Source: Chitinophagaceae bacterium UBA2375 (GTDB taxonomy: Bacteria > Bacteroidota > Bacteroidia > Chitinophagales > Chitinophagaceae). Taken from it: a stretch of DNA of 64,000 bases. The notes under the pieces were generated by a model that worked only from the letters and a program-made list of their open reading frames with translations, made no database searches and was not told the DNA's origin. The position numbers were made by a program, and so were the translations under genes. The stretch covers positions 1-64,000 of the forward strand of contig DDTB01000011.1 of NCBI GenBank assembly GCA_002343985.1, written 5' to 3'. Positions 1 through 8,541 of the stretch are shown here, one piece after another. Numbering within the stretch: the first letter of the stretch is position 1; each line of letters starts with the position of its first letter.

Positions 1-33
1 GTATAAAGCGGTTGATTTTTTGGCTTTTTCCAT
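1..33 (-). CDS. Possible 5' end of a divergent gene (partial, left edge)
   Basis: Eleven open codons on the minus strand begin with an ATG at 33-31 and read MEKAKKSTALY before the window ends. A perfect Bacteroidota -7 element (TATATTTG on the minus strand, 57-50) lies 17 bases upstream, which is the normal distance for a start. I cannot name the product. It would be divergent from malQ and share its upstream region. Confidence 0.4.
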   Translation of the reverse strand, partial: MEKAKKSTALY

Positions 34-49
34 GAACAGGTATTTTTTG

Positions 50-57
50 CAAATATA
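50..57 (-). promoter_or_regulatory. Bacteroidota-type -7 element for the left-edge gene
   Basis: The minus strand reads TATATTTG, an exact match to TAnnTTTG. A TTG lies 22 bases upstream, slightly longer than the usual spacing. The predicted start of transcription is about 10 bases before the ATG at 33. Confidence 0.4.
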
Positions 58-145
58 ATACCTGGAAACAATACTCTTTCAATTTTTTAGCTCTTGTTTC
101 CTATTCCTTTGTTTTAAGCCTAATATGATTAAATTGCCGTTTAAA

Positions 146-160
146 ATGTATTTTTTACAT
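146..160. promoter_or_regulatory. Candidate maltodextrin-regulon operator at the malQ start
   Basis: ATGTATTTTTTACAT is an inverted repeat (ATGTA/TACAT) overlapping the malQ start codon at 159. It matches 13 of 15 positions of the minus-strand reading of the palindrome at 12029-12043; only the two outermost bases differ. Its position on the start codon would suit a repressor, or it may be coincidental. The similarity is directly visible; operator function is inferred. Confidence 0.45.
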
Positions 161-2816
161 GATCTGTCATTTTCATATAAAATTTAATACCCACTATGGC
201 CAAAACCTGGTCATCCGCATAGCCGAAGGTAAGGGGCCTTTCAGTGAGCAGGCCACAGAACTGAGCATGGAATACCTGGATGATTCGTATTGGTATGCCG
301 CAGTGGATGTATCAGCAATCGGCATAACCGATCATTTGCAATATCAATATGTTGTCAGGGAGCATGGAAAACCGGATGCCTGGGACAATTGCAAGAACCG
401 TCATATCTCCATCAAGAAATTGGAAACTGATGAGGTTTACGTTGTTGACGATTGGCAGGAATATTTGTTTACACAGCAAGTTTTTCATAGCAAGCCATTT
501 GAAGATGTGTTTACAGGCCCGAAAGTAAAAGAGCCCGCAACAAAGAAGCCCACACATATTTTTGACGTGCAAACCACCCATTTGCCCGACGATAAGGTAT
601 TGTGCCTTTGTGGCGCGGGAAAAAAACTGAACGACTGGTACCTTGAGAAGCCAGTGTTGATGAAGCGGAAAAAAAATGGCTGGTCGGTTAAGTTGAACCT
701 TTCCAAAGAAAATTTCCCTTTAGAGTACAAGTTTGGCGTTTATGACGTGCATCAAAAGAAAGCGGTATTCCTGGAGGAAGGGAATAACCGGGTATTGCGG
801 TTGTTTGGTAAAAAATCAGATACATATATCCTTCACCATATTGCATACTTTCCGCAATTTAGCTGGAAGGGCGCGGGAGTGAATGTACAATTATCATCCC
901 TTAAATCTGAGCGCAGTTGGGGCGTAGGTGATTTTGATGACTTAAAAACATTGACAGACTGGTCGGTTAAAACCGGGATCAAAATGATCCAGTTGCTGCC
1001 GATCAACGATACCATTGCATCGCATAACAAAAAAGATTCTTATCCATATTCGGCCGTGTCTGCTTTCGCGCTGCACCCGGTATTTATGAACGTGGAGAAA
1101 CTGGCCCAATCAGCTGCAGTTGTTTTTCCCGACAAGATGTTGGAAGAAGTAAAGGCATTAAATGAGCTCAGCACATTTGATTACGAATCGGTGGCACCAT
1201 TGAAAATGGAAGCCATTGCCAAAGTGTTCGAAAAGCAGAAACATTCATTTAAAGATGATTTTGCCTATTTCGATTTCTTTGACCTGAACCGGCATTGGCT
1301 TGTTCCATACGCCGCGTTTTCATATTTAAGGGATACCTATAAAACGGCCGATTACAGCCAGTGGGGTGAGTATGCGGTGTACGATGAAGAGAAAATCCAG
1401 GAATTGGTGAGCCCGGATCAACCACAGTATGATGAGATCGCTATTCATTATTTCACGCAATACCATTTGCACCTGCAATTGAAAGACGCGGTTGAGTATG
1501 CGCATAAGAAACAAGTGATCATCAAAGGTGATTTGCCGATTGGCGTTGGTCGGTTTAGCGTAGATACCTGGATGTACCCACACCTGTTTCATATGGATAT
1601 GCAGGCGGGGGCACCACCTGACGCTTTCACTACAAAGGGGCAAAACTGGAGCTTCCCCACATACAACTGGGACCTGATGAGTACCGACAATTATGCATGG
1701 TGGCGCCAGCGGATGGAGCATATGAGCAATTATTTCGACGCCATCCGTATTGACCATGTCTTGGGATTTTTCAGGATTTGGAGCATTCCGATGGATGCCA
1801 TTGAAGGAATTTTTGGCCGCTTCGTTCCGAGCATTCCTTTATATGCCGACGATTTCGCCAGGGCTGGGCTTCATTTTGATGAGTACCGTTTTTGCGAACC
1901 ATACATCAATGATGACCTGATTTATCAGTTTGCCGGAGAAGATGCGCAATGGGTGAAACAGCACATCCTGGAAGGATTCAGGTTTAGGCAGGGTTTGCAT
2001 ACACAACGCGGCTTACAGGAATTTTTACAAAAACATCCAAATAAGCAGCACCTCAGGCAACCATTGTTTGATTTGTTGGGTAATGTGATTTTGTTGCGTG
2101 ATGACCGCCAAAGCGGAGCTTATCACTTCCGCATCAGTATGCAGACAACAGCATCGTTCAACCATTTGTCGGGTTACGAACAAGGTGTACTGAATAACTT
2201 GTATCATGATTACTTTTTTGAGAAGCAGAACGGCCTATGGCACCAGGGAGTTCAGCCAAAACTGAATGCCATTCAGCAGGGTTCCACCATGTTGATTTGT
2301 GCGGAAGACCTTGGCATGGTTCCGGATATGGTGGAAGATGTGCTGAATGAAAGGGAGATGCTTTCCCTGCAGGTGCAGCGGATGCCCAAAGTGGCTACAG
2401 ACAATTTCACGCATCCCGGGAATGCTAAATACCTGACGGTGGTTACACCATCTACGCACGACATGAGCACAGTTCGGCAGTGGTGGGAAGAAGACCGCAA
2501 CAATACACAGATATTCTTCAACCAGATACTCGGTCATTATGGAGAAGCGCCATACTATTGCGAGCCCTGGGTGGCGCGTGATATCGTGTTGCAACACCTC
2601 AGGTCGCCTGCCATGTGGGCAGTGTTCCTGTTGCAAGACCTGCTGGCGATCAACGCACAGATGCGCCGGGAAAACCCGCATGAAGAACGCATTAACATTC
2701 CGGCAGATCCGGAGCATTACTGGAATTACCGCATGCATTGCAGTTTGGAAGACCTATTGCTGCATGATGAATTAAACCAGGAATTGCGCCAGATGATTGT
2801 GCACGCAGGCCGTTAA
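159..2816 (+). CDS. malQ: 4-alpha-glucanotransferase (GH77) with N-terminal starch-binding domains
   Basis: This 885-residue enzyme disproportionates maltodextrins by moving alpha-1,4-glucan segments and releasing glucose. Residues about 1-240 look like two CBM20-type starch-binding domains, as in the long Bacteroidota and plant DPE2-type forms; the GH77 barrel follows. Catalytic residues are visible: nucleophile D532 in AIRIDH, acid/base E716 in CAEDLG, and D768 in STHDMS. There is no signal peptide, so it should be cytoplasmic. The chosen start gives the typical N-terminus MICHFHIKFNTHYGQ; the next in-frame Met would delete most of the first CBM. It heads a plus-strand group with the genes to 5158 and has a candidate operator over its start codon. 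Confidence 0.93.
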   Translation: MICHFHIKFNTHYGQNLVIRIAEGKGPFSEQATELSMEYLDDSYWYAAVDVSAIGITDHLQYQYVVREHGKPDAWDNCKNRHISIKKLETDEVYVVDDWQEYLFTQQVFHSKPFEDVFTGPKVKEPATKKPTHIFDVQTTHLPDDKVLCLCGAGKKLNDWYLEKPVLMKRKKNGWSVKLNLSKENFPLEYKFGVYDVHQKKAVFLEEGNNRVLRLFGKKSDTYILHHIAYFPQFSWKGAGVNVQLSSLKSERSWGVGDFDDLKTLTDWSVKTGIKMIQLLPINDTIASHNKKDSYPYSAVSAFALHPVFMNVEKLAQSAAVVFPDKMLEEVKALNELSTFDYESVAPLKMEAIAKVFEKQKHSFKDDFAYFDFFDLNRHWLVPYAAFSYLRDTYKTADYSQWGEYAVYDEEKIQELVSPDQPQYDEIAIHYFTQYHLHLQLKDAVEYAHKKQVIIKGDLPIGVGRFSVDTWMYPHLFHMDMQAGAPPDAFTTKGQNWSFPTYNWDLMSTDNYAWWRQRMEHMSNYFDAIRIDHVLGFFRIWSIPMDAIEGIFGRFVPSIPLYADDFARAGLHFDEYRFCEPYINDDLIYQFAGEDAQWVKQHILEGFRFRQGLHTQRGLQEFLQKHPNKQHLRQPLFDLLGNVILLRDDRQSGAYHFRISMQTTASFNHLSGYEQGVLNNLYHDYFFEKQNGLWHQGVQPKLNAIQQGSTMLICAEDLGMVPDMVEDVLNEREMLSLQVQRMPKVATDNFTHPGNAKYLTVVTPSTHDMSTVRQWWEEDRNNTQIFFNQILGHYGEAPYYCEPWVARDIVLQHLRSPAMWAVFLLQDLLAINAQMRRENPHEERINIPADPEHYWNYRMHCSLEDLLLHDELNQELRQMIVHAGR

Positions 2817-2823
2817 CCAGATT

Positions 2824-3858
2824 ATGGAGATTCGCTATAAAGCCATCAACCTGCCTTTTATACATCCGTTTACCATTTCAAAGGGCAGCAAAACGCACCA
2901 GCCATCACTGTTGGTGGAACTGCGTCATTTTTCCATTGCAGGTTACGGGGAAGCGCCAGCCATCAGTTATTACCAGATCCCAGTTGAGAAGATGATGGCC
3001 GACCTGGAAGCAAAAAAGGCATTTGTCACCCGTTTCGCTTTTTCTGACCCTGAACGTTACTGGCATTACCTGCATCACCTATTTCCCCATAATCCATTTC
3101 TTGTTTGCGCACTTGACATGGCAGGATGGGATATTTATGGAAAGATCAAACGTAAACCCTTGTATGAGCTGTGGGGTCTTGATGCCACAAAGGCACCTAT
3201 GACCGATTATACGATTGGCATGGATACCGTGGATAAGATGATTGAAAAAATCAAAGCTAAGCCATGGCCGATATACAAAATCAAAGTGGGTATGGAGAAC
3301 GATTTGGAGATACTGTCTGAGTTGCGCAAACATACCGATGCCATATTTCGAGTGGATGCCAATGAAGCCTGGACGTTGGAGCAGGCCTTGGAAAAAATCC
3401 CGGTGATGCAATCGCTGGGTGTGGAACTGGTTGAGCAACCCCTTAGGAAAGACGATTGGGAAGGCATGAAGGTTTTGTATCAATCATCAACTTTACCCAT
3501 ATTTGCCGATGAAGCCTGTGTCAGGGAATCTGATGTGCAGGCATGCGCTTCCTGTTTTCATGGCATTAATATCAAACTCACCAAGTGCAGCGGCATCACA
3601 CCGGCATTGCGCATGATCCGTGAAGCGAGGAGCCTGGGGCTGCGCGTGATGATTGGCTGTATGAACGAGAGCAGCATTGGCTCAGCAGCCATCGCGCAAT
3701 TGGCGCCATTATGTGATTATTTGGATATGGATGGACCTTTGTTGCTGGCTGAAGACGTGGCAAAAGGAGCGGGATTTGACGCAGGCAGGATTGTCTATCC
3801 TGATTTGCCCGGGTTGGGCCTTGACTTGCAGTGGGACTCAATACGGGAGCATCAATGA
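2824..3858 (+). CDS. Dipeptide epimerase, L-Ala-D/L-Glu epimerase type (enolase superfamily)
   Basis: About 344 residues. It inverts the alpha-carbon of the second residue of dipeptides such as L-Ala-D-Glu, probably in recycling murein peptides. Enolase-superfamily landmarks are in order: KIKVG (catalytic Lys), DANEAW, EQP, DE and IKLTKCSG (second catalytic Lys), then LDMDGPLLL near the C-terminus, typical of the muconate-lactonizing/AEE subgroup. The ATG at 2824 (MEIRYKAINL) is preferred over an in-frame ATG at 2797 inside malQ, because the family starts with this beta-strand. It lies 7 bases after malQ, so it is probably co-transcribed with it despite an unrelated function. Confidence 0.88.
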   Translation: MEIRYKAINLPFIHPFTISKGSKTHQPSLLVELRHFSIAGYGEAPAISYYQIPVEKMMADLEAKKAFVTRFAFSDPERYWHYLHHLFPHNPFLVCALDMAGWDIYGKIKRKPLYELWGLDATKAPMTDYTIGMDTVDKMIEKIKAKPWPIYKIKVGMENDLEILSELRKHTDAIFRVDANEAWTLEQALEKIPVMQSLGVELVEQPLRKDDWEGMKVLYQSSTLPIFADEACVRESDVQACASCFHGINIKLTKCSGITPALRMIREARSLGLRVMIGCMNESSIGSAAIAQLAPLCDYLDMDGPLLLAEDVAKGAGFDAGRIVYPDLPGLGLDLQWDSIREHQ

Positions 3859-3865
3859 TCAAACG

Positions 3866-4492
3866 ATGATTTCAGAAGAGATCATAAAACGTTGTACGAT
3901 GACAGAAGAAAGGGAAAGGAGATTAACGGATGTTTTGATTAAACGGCAGCCAAACCTGACTGTTGTATTGGAAAATGTATTTGACCCGCACAACATATCT
4001 GCGGTTATGCGTACCTGTGATGCGGTGGGCATACAGGAAATGTATGTATTGAATACCATGATCCCGCGGCACAAGAAATGGGGTGCCCGAAGCAGTTCCA
4101 GCGCTGCCAAATGGCTGACCGTTCATCAGTTTACAGAACTTGAAGCCTGTTTTGATGCGATCAAATCGAAGTACAATAAAATATATACCACGCACCTCAG
4201 CCATGAATCCCATGATTTGTACGCGCTTGATCTTACAGAATCAGTAGCGCTTGTTTTTGGCAATGAACACGCGGGCATTACCGATTCGCTCCTGGCAAAA
4301 TCTGATGGAAATTTCATCATCCCGCAGGTTGGAATGATACAGTCTTTAAATATATCAGTAGCCTGCGCCGTAACCGTGTATGAAGCGTTTCGACAAAAGC
4401 GTGCAGCCGGCCATTATGACCATCCGGCATTGCCCGAAACCCAAATGAAGGCATTGCGGCAGGAATGGGGCTTTTTTGACCCGGAGCTATAA
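3866..4492 (+). CDS. trmH: TrmH/SpoU-family tRNA (guanosine-2'-O)-methyltransferase
   Basis: About 208 residues. SPOUT enzymes of this family methylate the 2'-OH of a guanosine, G18 of tRNA in the case of TrmH, using SAM. The N-terminus RQPNLTVVLENVFDPHNISA closely follows the classical TrmH pattern. SpoU motifs are visible: N-(I/V)-SA-x-x-RT early, the central LVFGNEHAGI, and the C-terminal IPQVGMIQSLNISVACAV that forms the knot. Two starts are plausible, 3866 (MISEEII) and 3899 (MTEERER); the second aligns best with enterobacterial TrmH. It begins 7 bases after the epimerase gene in the same operon. Confidence 0.85.
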   Translation: MISEEIIKRCTMTEERERRLTDVLIKRQPNLTVVLENVFDPHNISAVMRTCDAVGIQEMYVLNTMIPRHKKWGARSSSSAAKWLTVHQFTELEACFDAIKSKYNKIYTTHLSHESHDLYALDLTESVALVFGNEHAGITDSLLAKSDGNFIIPQVGMIQSLNISVACAVTVYEAFRQKRAAGHYDHPALPETQMKALRQEWGFFDPEL

Positions 4493-4510
4493 TCCTTTCA
4501 ATCAACCACC

Positions 4511-5158
4511 ATGATTATTTTATCACCCGGTGACCCAATGCCAGATCCATCATTTGCCAATGAGGAAGGCTTGCTTGCCATTGGAGGTGATTTGCATCCG
4601 CAACGGTTACTCGACGCTTACCGGAAAGGGATTTTTCCCTGGTATGGATCTGATGACCCGATAGCCTGGTGGTGCCCAGATCCACGTTTTATATTATTGC
4701 CTGGTGAGTTAATCGTTAGCAAAAGCATGCAGAAATTATTCAGGCAGCATGCGTTTAGCGTGACAGTCAATAAAGCATTTGCTGATGTTATCCATGCATG
4801 CAGGACCATTCGCCGAAAGGAAGGCTACGGAACCTGGATACATGATGAAATTGAATCGGTTTATACAGACCTGCATGACATGGGATATGCCTTTAGTGTA
4901 GAAGCCTGGCAATCCGGAAAGCTTGCCGGAGGCTTTTATGGCATAAGAATGGGTGATGTGTTTTTCGGGGAAAGTATGTTCAGTTATATATCTAATGCCA
5001 GCAAATACGCGTTTATTGATTTCGTGGTGAAGGAGCGGGAGATGGGGCTTGCCCTCATTGACTGCCAGGTATACAGCAGCCATTTGGAAAGCCTTGGCGC
5101 ACGCATGATCCGCCGCGATGATTTTTTACAGGCATTGCAAAAACTGATTGGCCATTAA
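4511..5158 (+). CDS. aat: Leucyl/phenylalanyl-tRNA--protein transferase
   Basis: 215 residues. Aat adds Leu or Phe from aminoacyl-tRNA to proteins with N-terminal Arg or Lys, marking them for ClpS/ClpAP in the N-degron pathway. The sequence carries the family hallmarks FPWYGSDDPIAWWCPDPRF in the first third and GGFYGIRMGDVFFGESMFS in the GNAT-like domain, and has the normal length. It starts 18 bases after trmH and is the last gene of the plus-strand group; it converges on pulA with a 16-base gap holding no obvious terminator. Confidence 0.93.
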   Translation: MIILSPGDPMPDPSFANEEGLLAIGGDLHPQRLLDAYRKGIFPWYGSDDPIAWWCPDPRFILLPGELIVSKSMQKLFRQHAFSVTVNKAFADVIHACRTIRRKEGYGTWIHDEIESVYTDLHDMGYAFSVEAWQSGKLAGGFYGIRMGDVFFGESMFSYISNASKYAFIDFVVKEREMGLALIDCQVYSSHLESLGARMIRRDDFLQALQKLIGH

Positions 5159-5174
5159 TCAGGTTCGTCCATAT

Positions 5175-7112
5175 TTATGAATCCAAATACAGTATGACCA
5201 GTTGTAATGGCGATACATTGTAACTATTACGTATAGACGAAATAGAGTGTTCTTCCGGGAAGGCCTGTGTCCAGCATCCATCCGGAATTTTTGCATCAAC
5301 CGCTTCAGTATTGGCATTGATGCCTACCCATATCTTCCGCCATGAATCACCGGCTTTTCCTGATTGAATTGTATACGATATAAATCCGGGTATTTTTTCT
5401 TCATCAAAACGGATCAGTTCAGCCACCTGGCTGCCTGTTTTTAAGCGAAAGCCCGGATGTGTGCGCCTGAGCCTGATGAGGGTTTTAATTTGGGTAACCG
5501 CATCATCGTGTATTGACCTGAGATCCCAGTTGATGGCGTTGATGCTGTCCGGGCTTTTGTAAGAATTTTCCACGCCTTTTTTTGTCCGCATAAACTCGGA
5601 GCCTGCATGCAGAAAGGGGATGCCCTGGGATGTGAGTATGATGGACAAAGCCAGCAATTGCCTTTTTTTTCTTGTCGGTTCATCTTCTGTTGCGTTCGAT
5701 AAAGCCAGTTTATCCCAAAGGCAGTGGTTGTCGTGGCAATCCGCGTAATTGATGACCTGCACCGGTGACTGTGCAAATGGGCGCCCGGGCAGGTTACTGT
5801 CGGTATAATTGACCTGCGGATGCGGACAAGACGCTACAATGCCCGCTTTAATGGTTTCTTCAAGATGGATGGCCCCACCTGCGAATCCGGGTTGGTCGGG
5901 GAAAAAGACCCTTCCTTTTAACGCGTCCCTGATATCATCGCTGAATACGGAAATGCCATGAAGTTTATCTACATTGTCTTTTACCGCCCGCTGATCCGCT
6001 GGTAACACCGAATGCCCGCCGGCCCATCCTTCGCCGTATAATAATACATCCGGTTTAATTGCCTTTAATTCATCAGCGATCATTTGCATGGTCTCTACAT
6101 CGTGCAAACCCATCAGGTCGAACCTGAAACCATCTGCATGATATTCCGTTAACCAGTATTTCAGGCAATCAAGCATGAATTTCCGCATCATGGGATGCTC
6201 AGTTGCCGTTTCAGTACCGCATCCGCTGCCATCCGAAAAACTGCCATCCGGGTTCAACCTGTAATAATATCCGGGCACCAATTGATTGAAAATGCTCTTC
6301 CGTATCTGGCTCGTATGATTGAATACCACATCGAGTACCACCCGAATCCCTTTTTGATGCAGGGCCATGACCATTTTCTTGCACTCCATGATCCTGCTTT
6401 TACCATCAAGGGGATTGGCCGCGTATGAGCCCTCAGGTACAAAATAATTATAGGGATCATATCCCCAATTGTATTTTTCCGGGTCATAGGTTGTTTCATC
6501 TACCGTATCAAAATCATTTATGGGAAGCAGGTGCAGGTGTGTGATGCCTAATTCCGAAAGGTAGTCGAGGCCGGTGGAAAACCCGGATGCATTTCGTGTA
6601 TGCGTTTCCGTTAATCCCAGGAATTTGGCCTTGTGCATGATGCCAGAGGATGCATCTGCGGACGCGTCCCGTACATGCAGTTCGTAAATGACCGCATCTT
6701 CAGGCTGGTTATCATAGGAGAAGTCTGGGCTCTTGTCATGTTCCCATCCATCCGGGTTGGTTTCCTGCAGGTTGATGACCATTGCCCGGAGCCCATTAAC
6801 TACAACTGCTTTTGCATAAGGGTCTGGCACATCCAGGCTCCAGTCTGATGCTAATTTTACCCGATAGGTATAAAATACGCCGGCATGATCACCCGGCCAT
6901 TCATATGTCCAGGTTCCATGATCCCCTGTTTTCATCTGCAGCACTTCAATGGGGTATCCGCCAACAGGATCGGCAAAAATCAGTACCTGGGCTGCAAGGG
7001 CCCCGGGGCTCCAAAGTTTGAATATGGTTTGTTGCGCGGAATAGGTTGCACCCAGATCGTCACCGCTGTACACGGGGAACCGGTCCCTGATTGATGTAAC
7101 TGGTTCAGGCAT
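5175..7112 (-). CDS. pulA: Type I pullulanase (GH13_14), no signal peptide
   Basis: 645 residues. It hydrolyses alpha-1,6 branch points in pullulan and limit dextrins. A CBM48-like beta domain (about 20-120) precedes the barrel. The type I pullulanase signature YNWGYDP starts at residue 214. GH13 regions follow: DVVFNH, GFRFDLMG (nucleophile D332), YGEGW (acid/base E361) and CHDNH (D461). The ATG at 7112 is chosen; the reading frame continues upstream only to a TTG and still offers no export signal. It should therefore be cytoplasmic, unlike the two exported GH13 enzymes before it. It is the last gene of the MFS-GH13-GH13-pulA operon, 56 bases after its neighbour. Confidence 0.92.
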   Translation of the reverse strand: MPEPVTSIRDRFPVYSGDDLGATYSAQQTIFKLWSPGALAAQVLIFADPVGGYPIEVLQMKTGDHGTWTYEWPGDHAGVFYTYRVKLASDWSLDVPDPYAKAVVVNGLRAMVINLQETNPDGWEHDKSPDFSYDNQPEDAVIYELHVRDASADASSGIMHKAKFLGLTETHTRNASGFSTGLDYLSELGITHLHLLPINDFDTVDETTYDPEKYNWGYDPYNYFVPEGSYAANPLDGKSRIMECKKMVMALHQKGIRVVLDVVFNHTSQIRKSIFNQLVPGYYYRLNPDGSFSDGSGCGTETATEHPMMRKFMLDCLKYWLTEYHADGFRFDLMGLHDVETMQMIADELKAIKPDVLLYGEGWAGGHSVLPADQRAVKDNVDKLHGISVFSDDIRDALKGRVFFPDQPGFAGGAIHLEETIKAGIVASCPHPQVNYTDSNLPGRPFAQSPVQVINYADCHDNHCLWDKLALSNATEDEPTRKKRQLLALSIILTSQGIPFLHAGSEFMRTKKGVENSYKSPDSINAINWDLRSIHDDAVTQIKTLIRLRRTHPGFRLKTGSQVAELIRFDEEKIPGFISYTIQSGKAGDSWRKIWVGINANTEAVDAKIPDGCWTQAFPEEHSISSIRNSYNVSPLQLVILYLDS

Positions 7113-7130
7113 GAAGATAAAAGTACAATA

Positions 7131-7149
7131 CTTGCCACAAATTGGCAAG
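7131..7149. repeat. Inverted repeat upstream of pulA
   Basis: CTTGCC-N7-GGCAAG is a perfect 6-bp dyad in the 56-base gap between the amylase stop and the pulA start. It could be an mRNA hairpin or an operator for an internal promoter; there is no T-run to support termination on either strand. Confidence 0.4.
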
Positions 7150-7168
7150 GGCAGGCAAGGCTATTGAT

Positions 7169-8515
7169 TTACTTGTAATCGTATACAATATATCCCCAGG
7201 GCTCCAGGCTGATATTCTGCTTATCGCTGACGCTTTCATTTGTATACAGGAATACATTGTACGGTTTACCATTTACCCTTGGGTCTTGAATACTGAATAC
7301 GGCCGGTTTGGCAGACAGGTTCAGGACCACCAATAATTTACGCCCGTTCTTCTCGCGGATAAACGAAAACACGGATTCGTCATGGCTTGTTTTCAAACGT
7401 TCATATGATGCGTCTGCGGAAAGGGCAGGGTTCTTTTTCCTGAGTTGCAAAAGGGTTTTGTAAAAAGGCGCCATTTTGAATTCCTTCCATTCAATCGGGT
7501 CTTTCACAAAAAATTTCAGCCTCTTTTTATTGGGCACTTCCTGTCCATTGTAAATCAGGGGGATGCTTTGGTACATGGTTTGGGTGAATACCGCGAATGT
7601 TTTGTACGCATCGCCATACTTTTCAAATTCGGTTCCATTCCAGCTGTTTTCGTCATGGTTGCTGGTAAAGAACATCCGGTGCGCGTCTTCAGGGAAGCGA
7701 TGGATATTATGTTGCAGCAATGAATCAAACTGCGCGACAGTTTTCGAACCTTTATATACATCCGACATCATGCCCATTAGGCTCCATCCATACGTGGCAT
7801 CGAAACCCACTTGGTGCAGCTTGGGGCTTTCAGCTTCCGCGAGCATGTACACATTTTTTATTTTTTTCAATTCAGCGATACACTCTCTCCAGAAATCTTC
7901 AGGTACTTCTTCCGCTACATCGCAACGGAACCCATCAATGCCGGTTTCCTTCACCCAGAAACGCATGGCATCAATCATGCTGTCTCGTAACCTGCGGTGT
8001 TGGTAATTCAGTTTGTAAACGTCTGTCCAGTCAAATGGTGACACAAATTTCCCTAATGAATCTTTCACATAAAATTCAGGGTTTGTGCGCACCCAGTGGT
8101 TGTCCTGCGCCGAATGGTTGGCTACCCAATCGGTGATGACTTTAAAGCCCATCGACTGCGCTTTTTTTACCATCGCTTTCCAATCGGCCAGGGTACCAAA
8201 CTCTTCGTTGACAGCTTTGTAATTGCGTACTGCATAATAACTGCCCAGTTCCGAAGGGGACATTTTCCGTCCTTCAATCCCAATAGGTGTGATGGGCATG
8301 AACCAAAGCACATCAACACCCATTTGCCTGAGGCGGGTTAAATGTTTTTGAAAATCTTTGATCTTGCCTGTAGCGCTGTATTGACGAAGGTTTACTTCGT
8401 AAATATTTGATTGGTGGCTCCAGGACGGGTGGTCGTATAATTTCCCGGCAGACTGGGCAATGGTTTGCAGCGAAAAAAACAGCAAGGCTAAAAATCCAAT
8501 AATTCGTTTATGCAT
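7169..8515 (-). CDS. Exported GH13 alpha-amylase-family enzyme
   Basis: 448 residues. An N-terminal signal peptide (about 1-20, ending LQTIAQ) points to the periplasm. The GH13 barrel shows region I DWVANH, region II GFRCDVAEE (nucleophile D199), region III MLAEAE (acid/base E227) and region IV SNHDEN (D288), so the catalytic triad is complete. The rest is compact with a small C-terminal beta domain. Within the operon it probably cuts maltooligosaccharides delivered by SusCD; I cannot tell whether it favours alpha-amylase or alpha-glucosidase action. It follows the SusA-like gene by 26 bases. Confidence 0.88.
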   Translation of the reverse strand: MHKRIIGFLALLFFSLQTIAQSAGKLYDHPSWSHQSNIYEVNLRQYSATGKIKDFQKHLTRLRQMGVDVLWFMPITPIGIEGRKMSPSELGSYYAVRNYKAVNEEFGTLADWKAMVKKAQSMGFKVITDWVANHSAQDNHWVRTNPEFYVKDSLGKFVSPFDWTDVYKLNYQHRRLRDSMIDAMRFWVKETGIDGFRCDVAEEVPEDFWRECIAELKKIKNVYMLAEAESPKLHQVGFDATYGWSLMGMMSDVYKGSKTVAQFDSLLQHNIHRFPEDAHRMFFTSNHDENSWNGTEFEKYGDAYKTFAVFTQTMYQSIPLIYNGQEVPNKKRLKFFVKDPIEWKEFKMAPFYKTLLQLRKKNPALSADASYERLKTSHDESVFSFIREKNGRKLLVVLNLSAKPAVFSIQDPRVNGKPYNVFLYTNESVSDKQNISLEPWGYIVYDYK

Positions 8516-8541
8516 GATTGTTAGTTTGTCAGATGATAATA

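Noticed and set aside
1326..2738. Minus-strand frames of 143 and 167 codons inside malQ
   Set aside because: They lie opposite conserved GH77 motifs and have no recognisable content.
7113..7148. Upstream TTG start for the pullulanase
   Set aside because: It adds 12 residues (MPICGKYCTFIF) that neither form a signal peptide nor resemble family N-termini.
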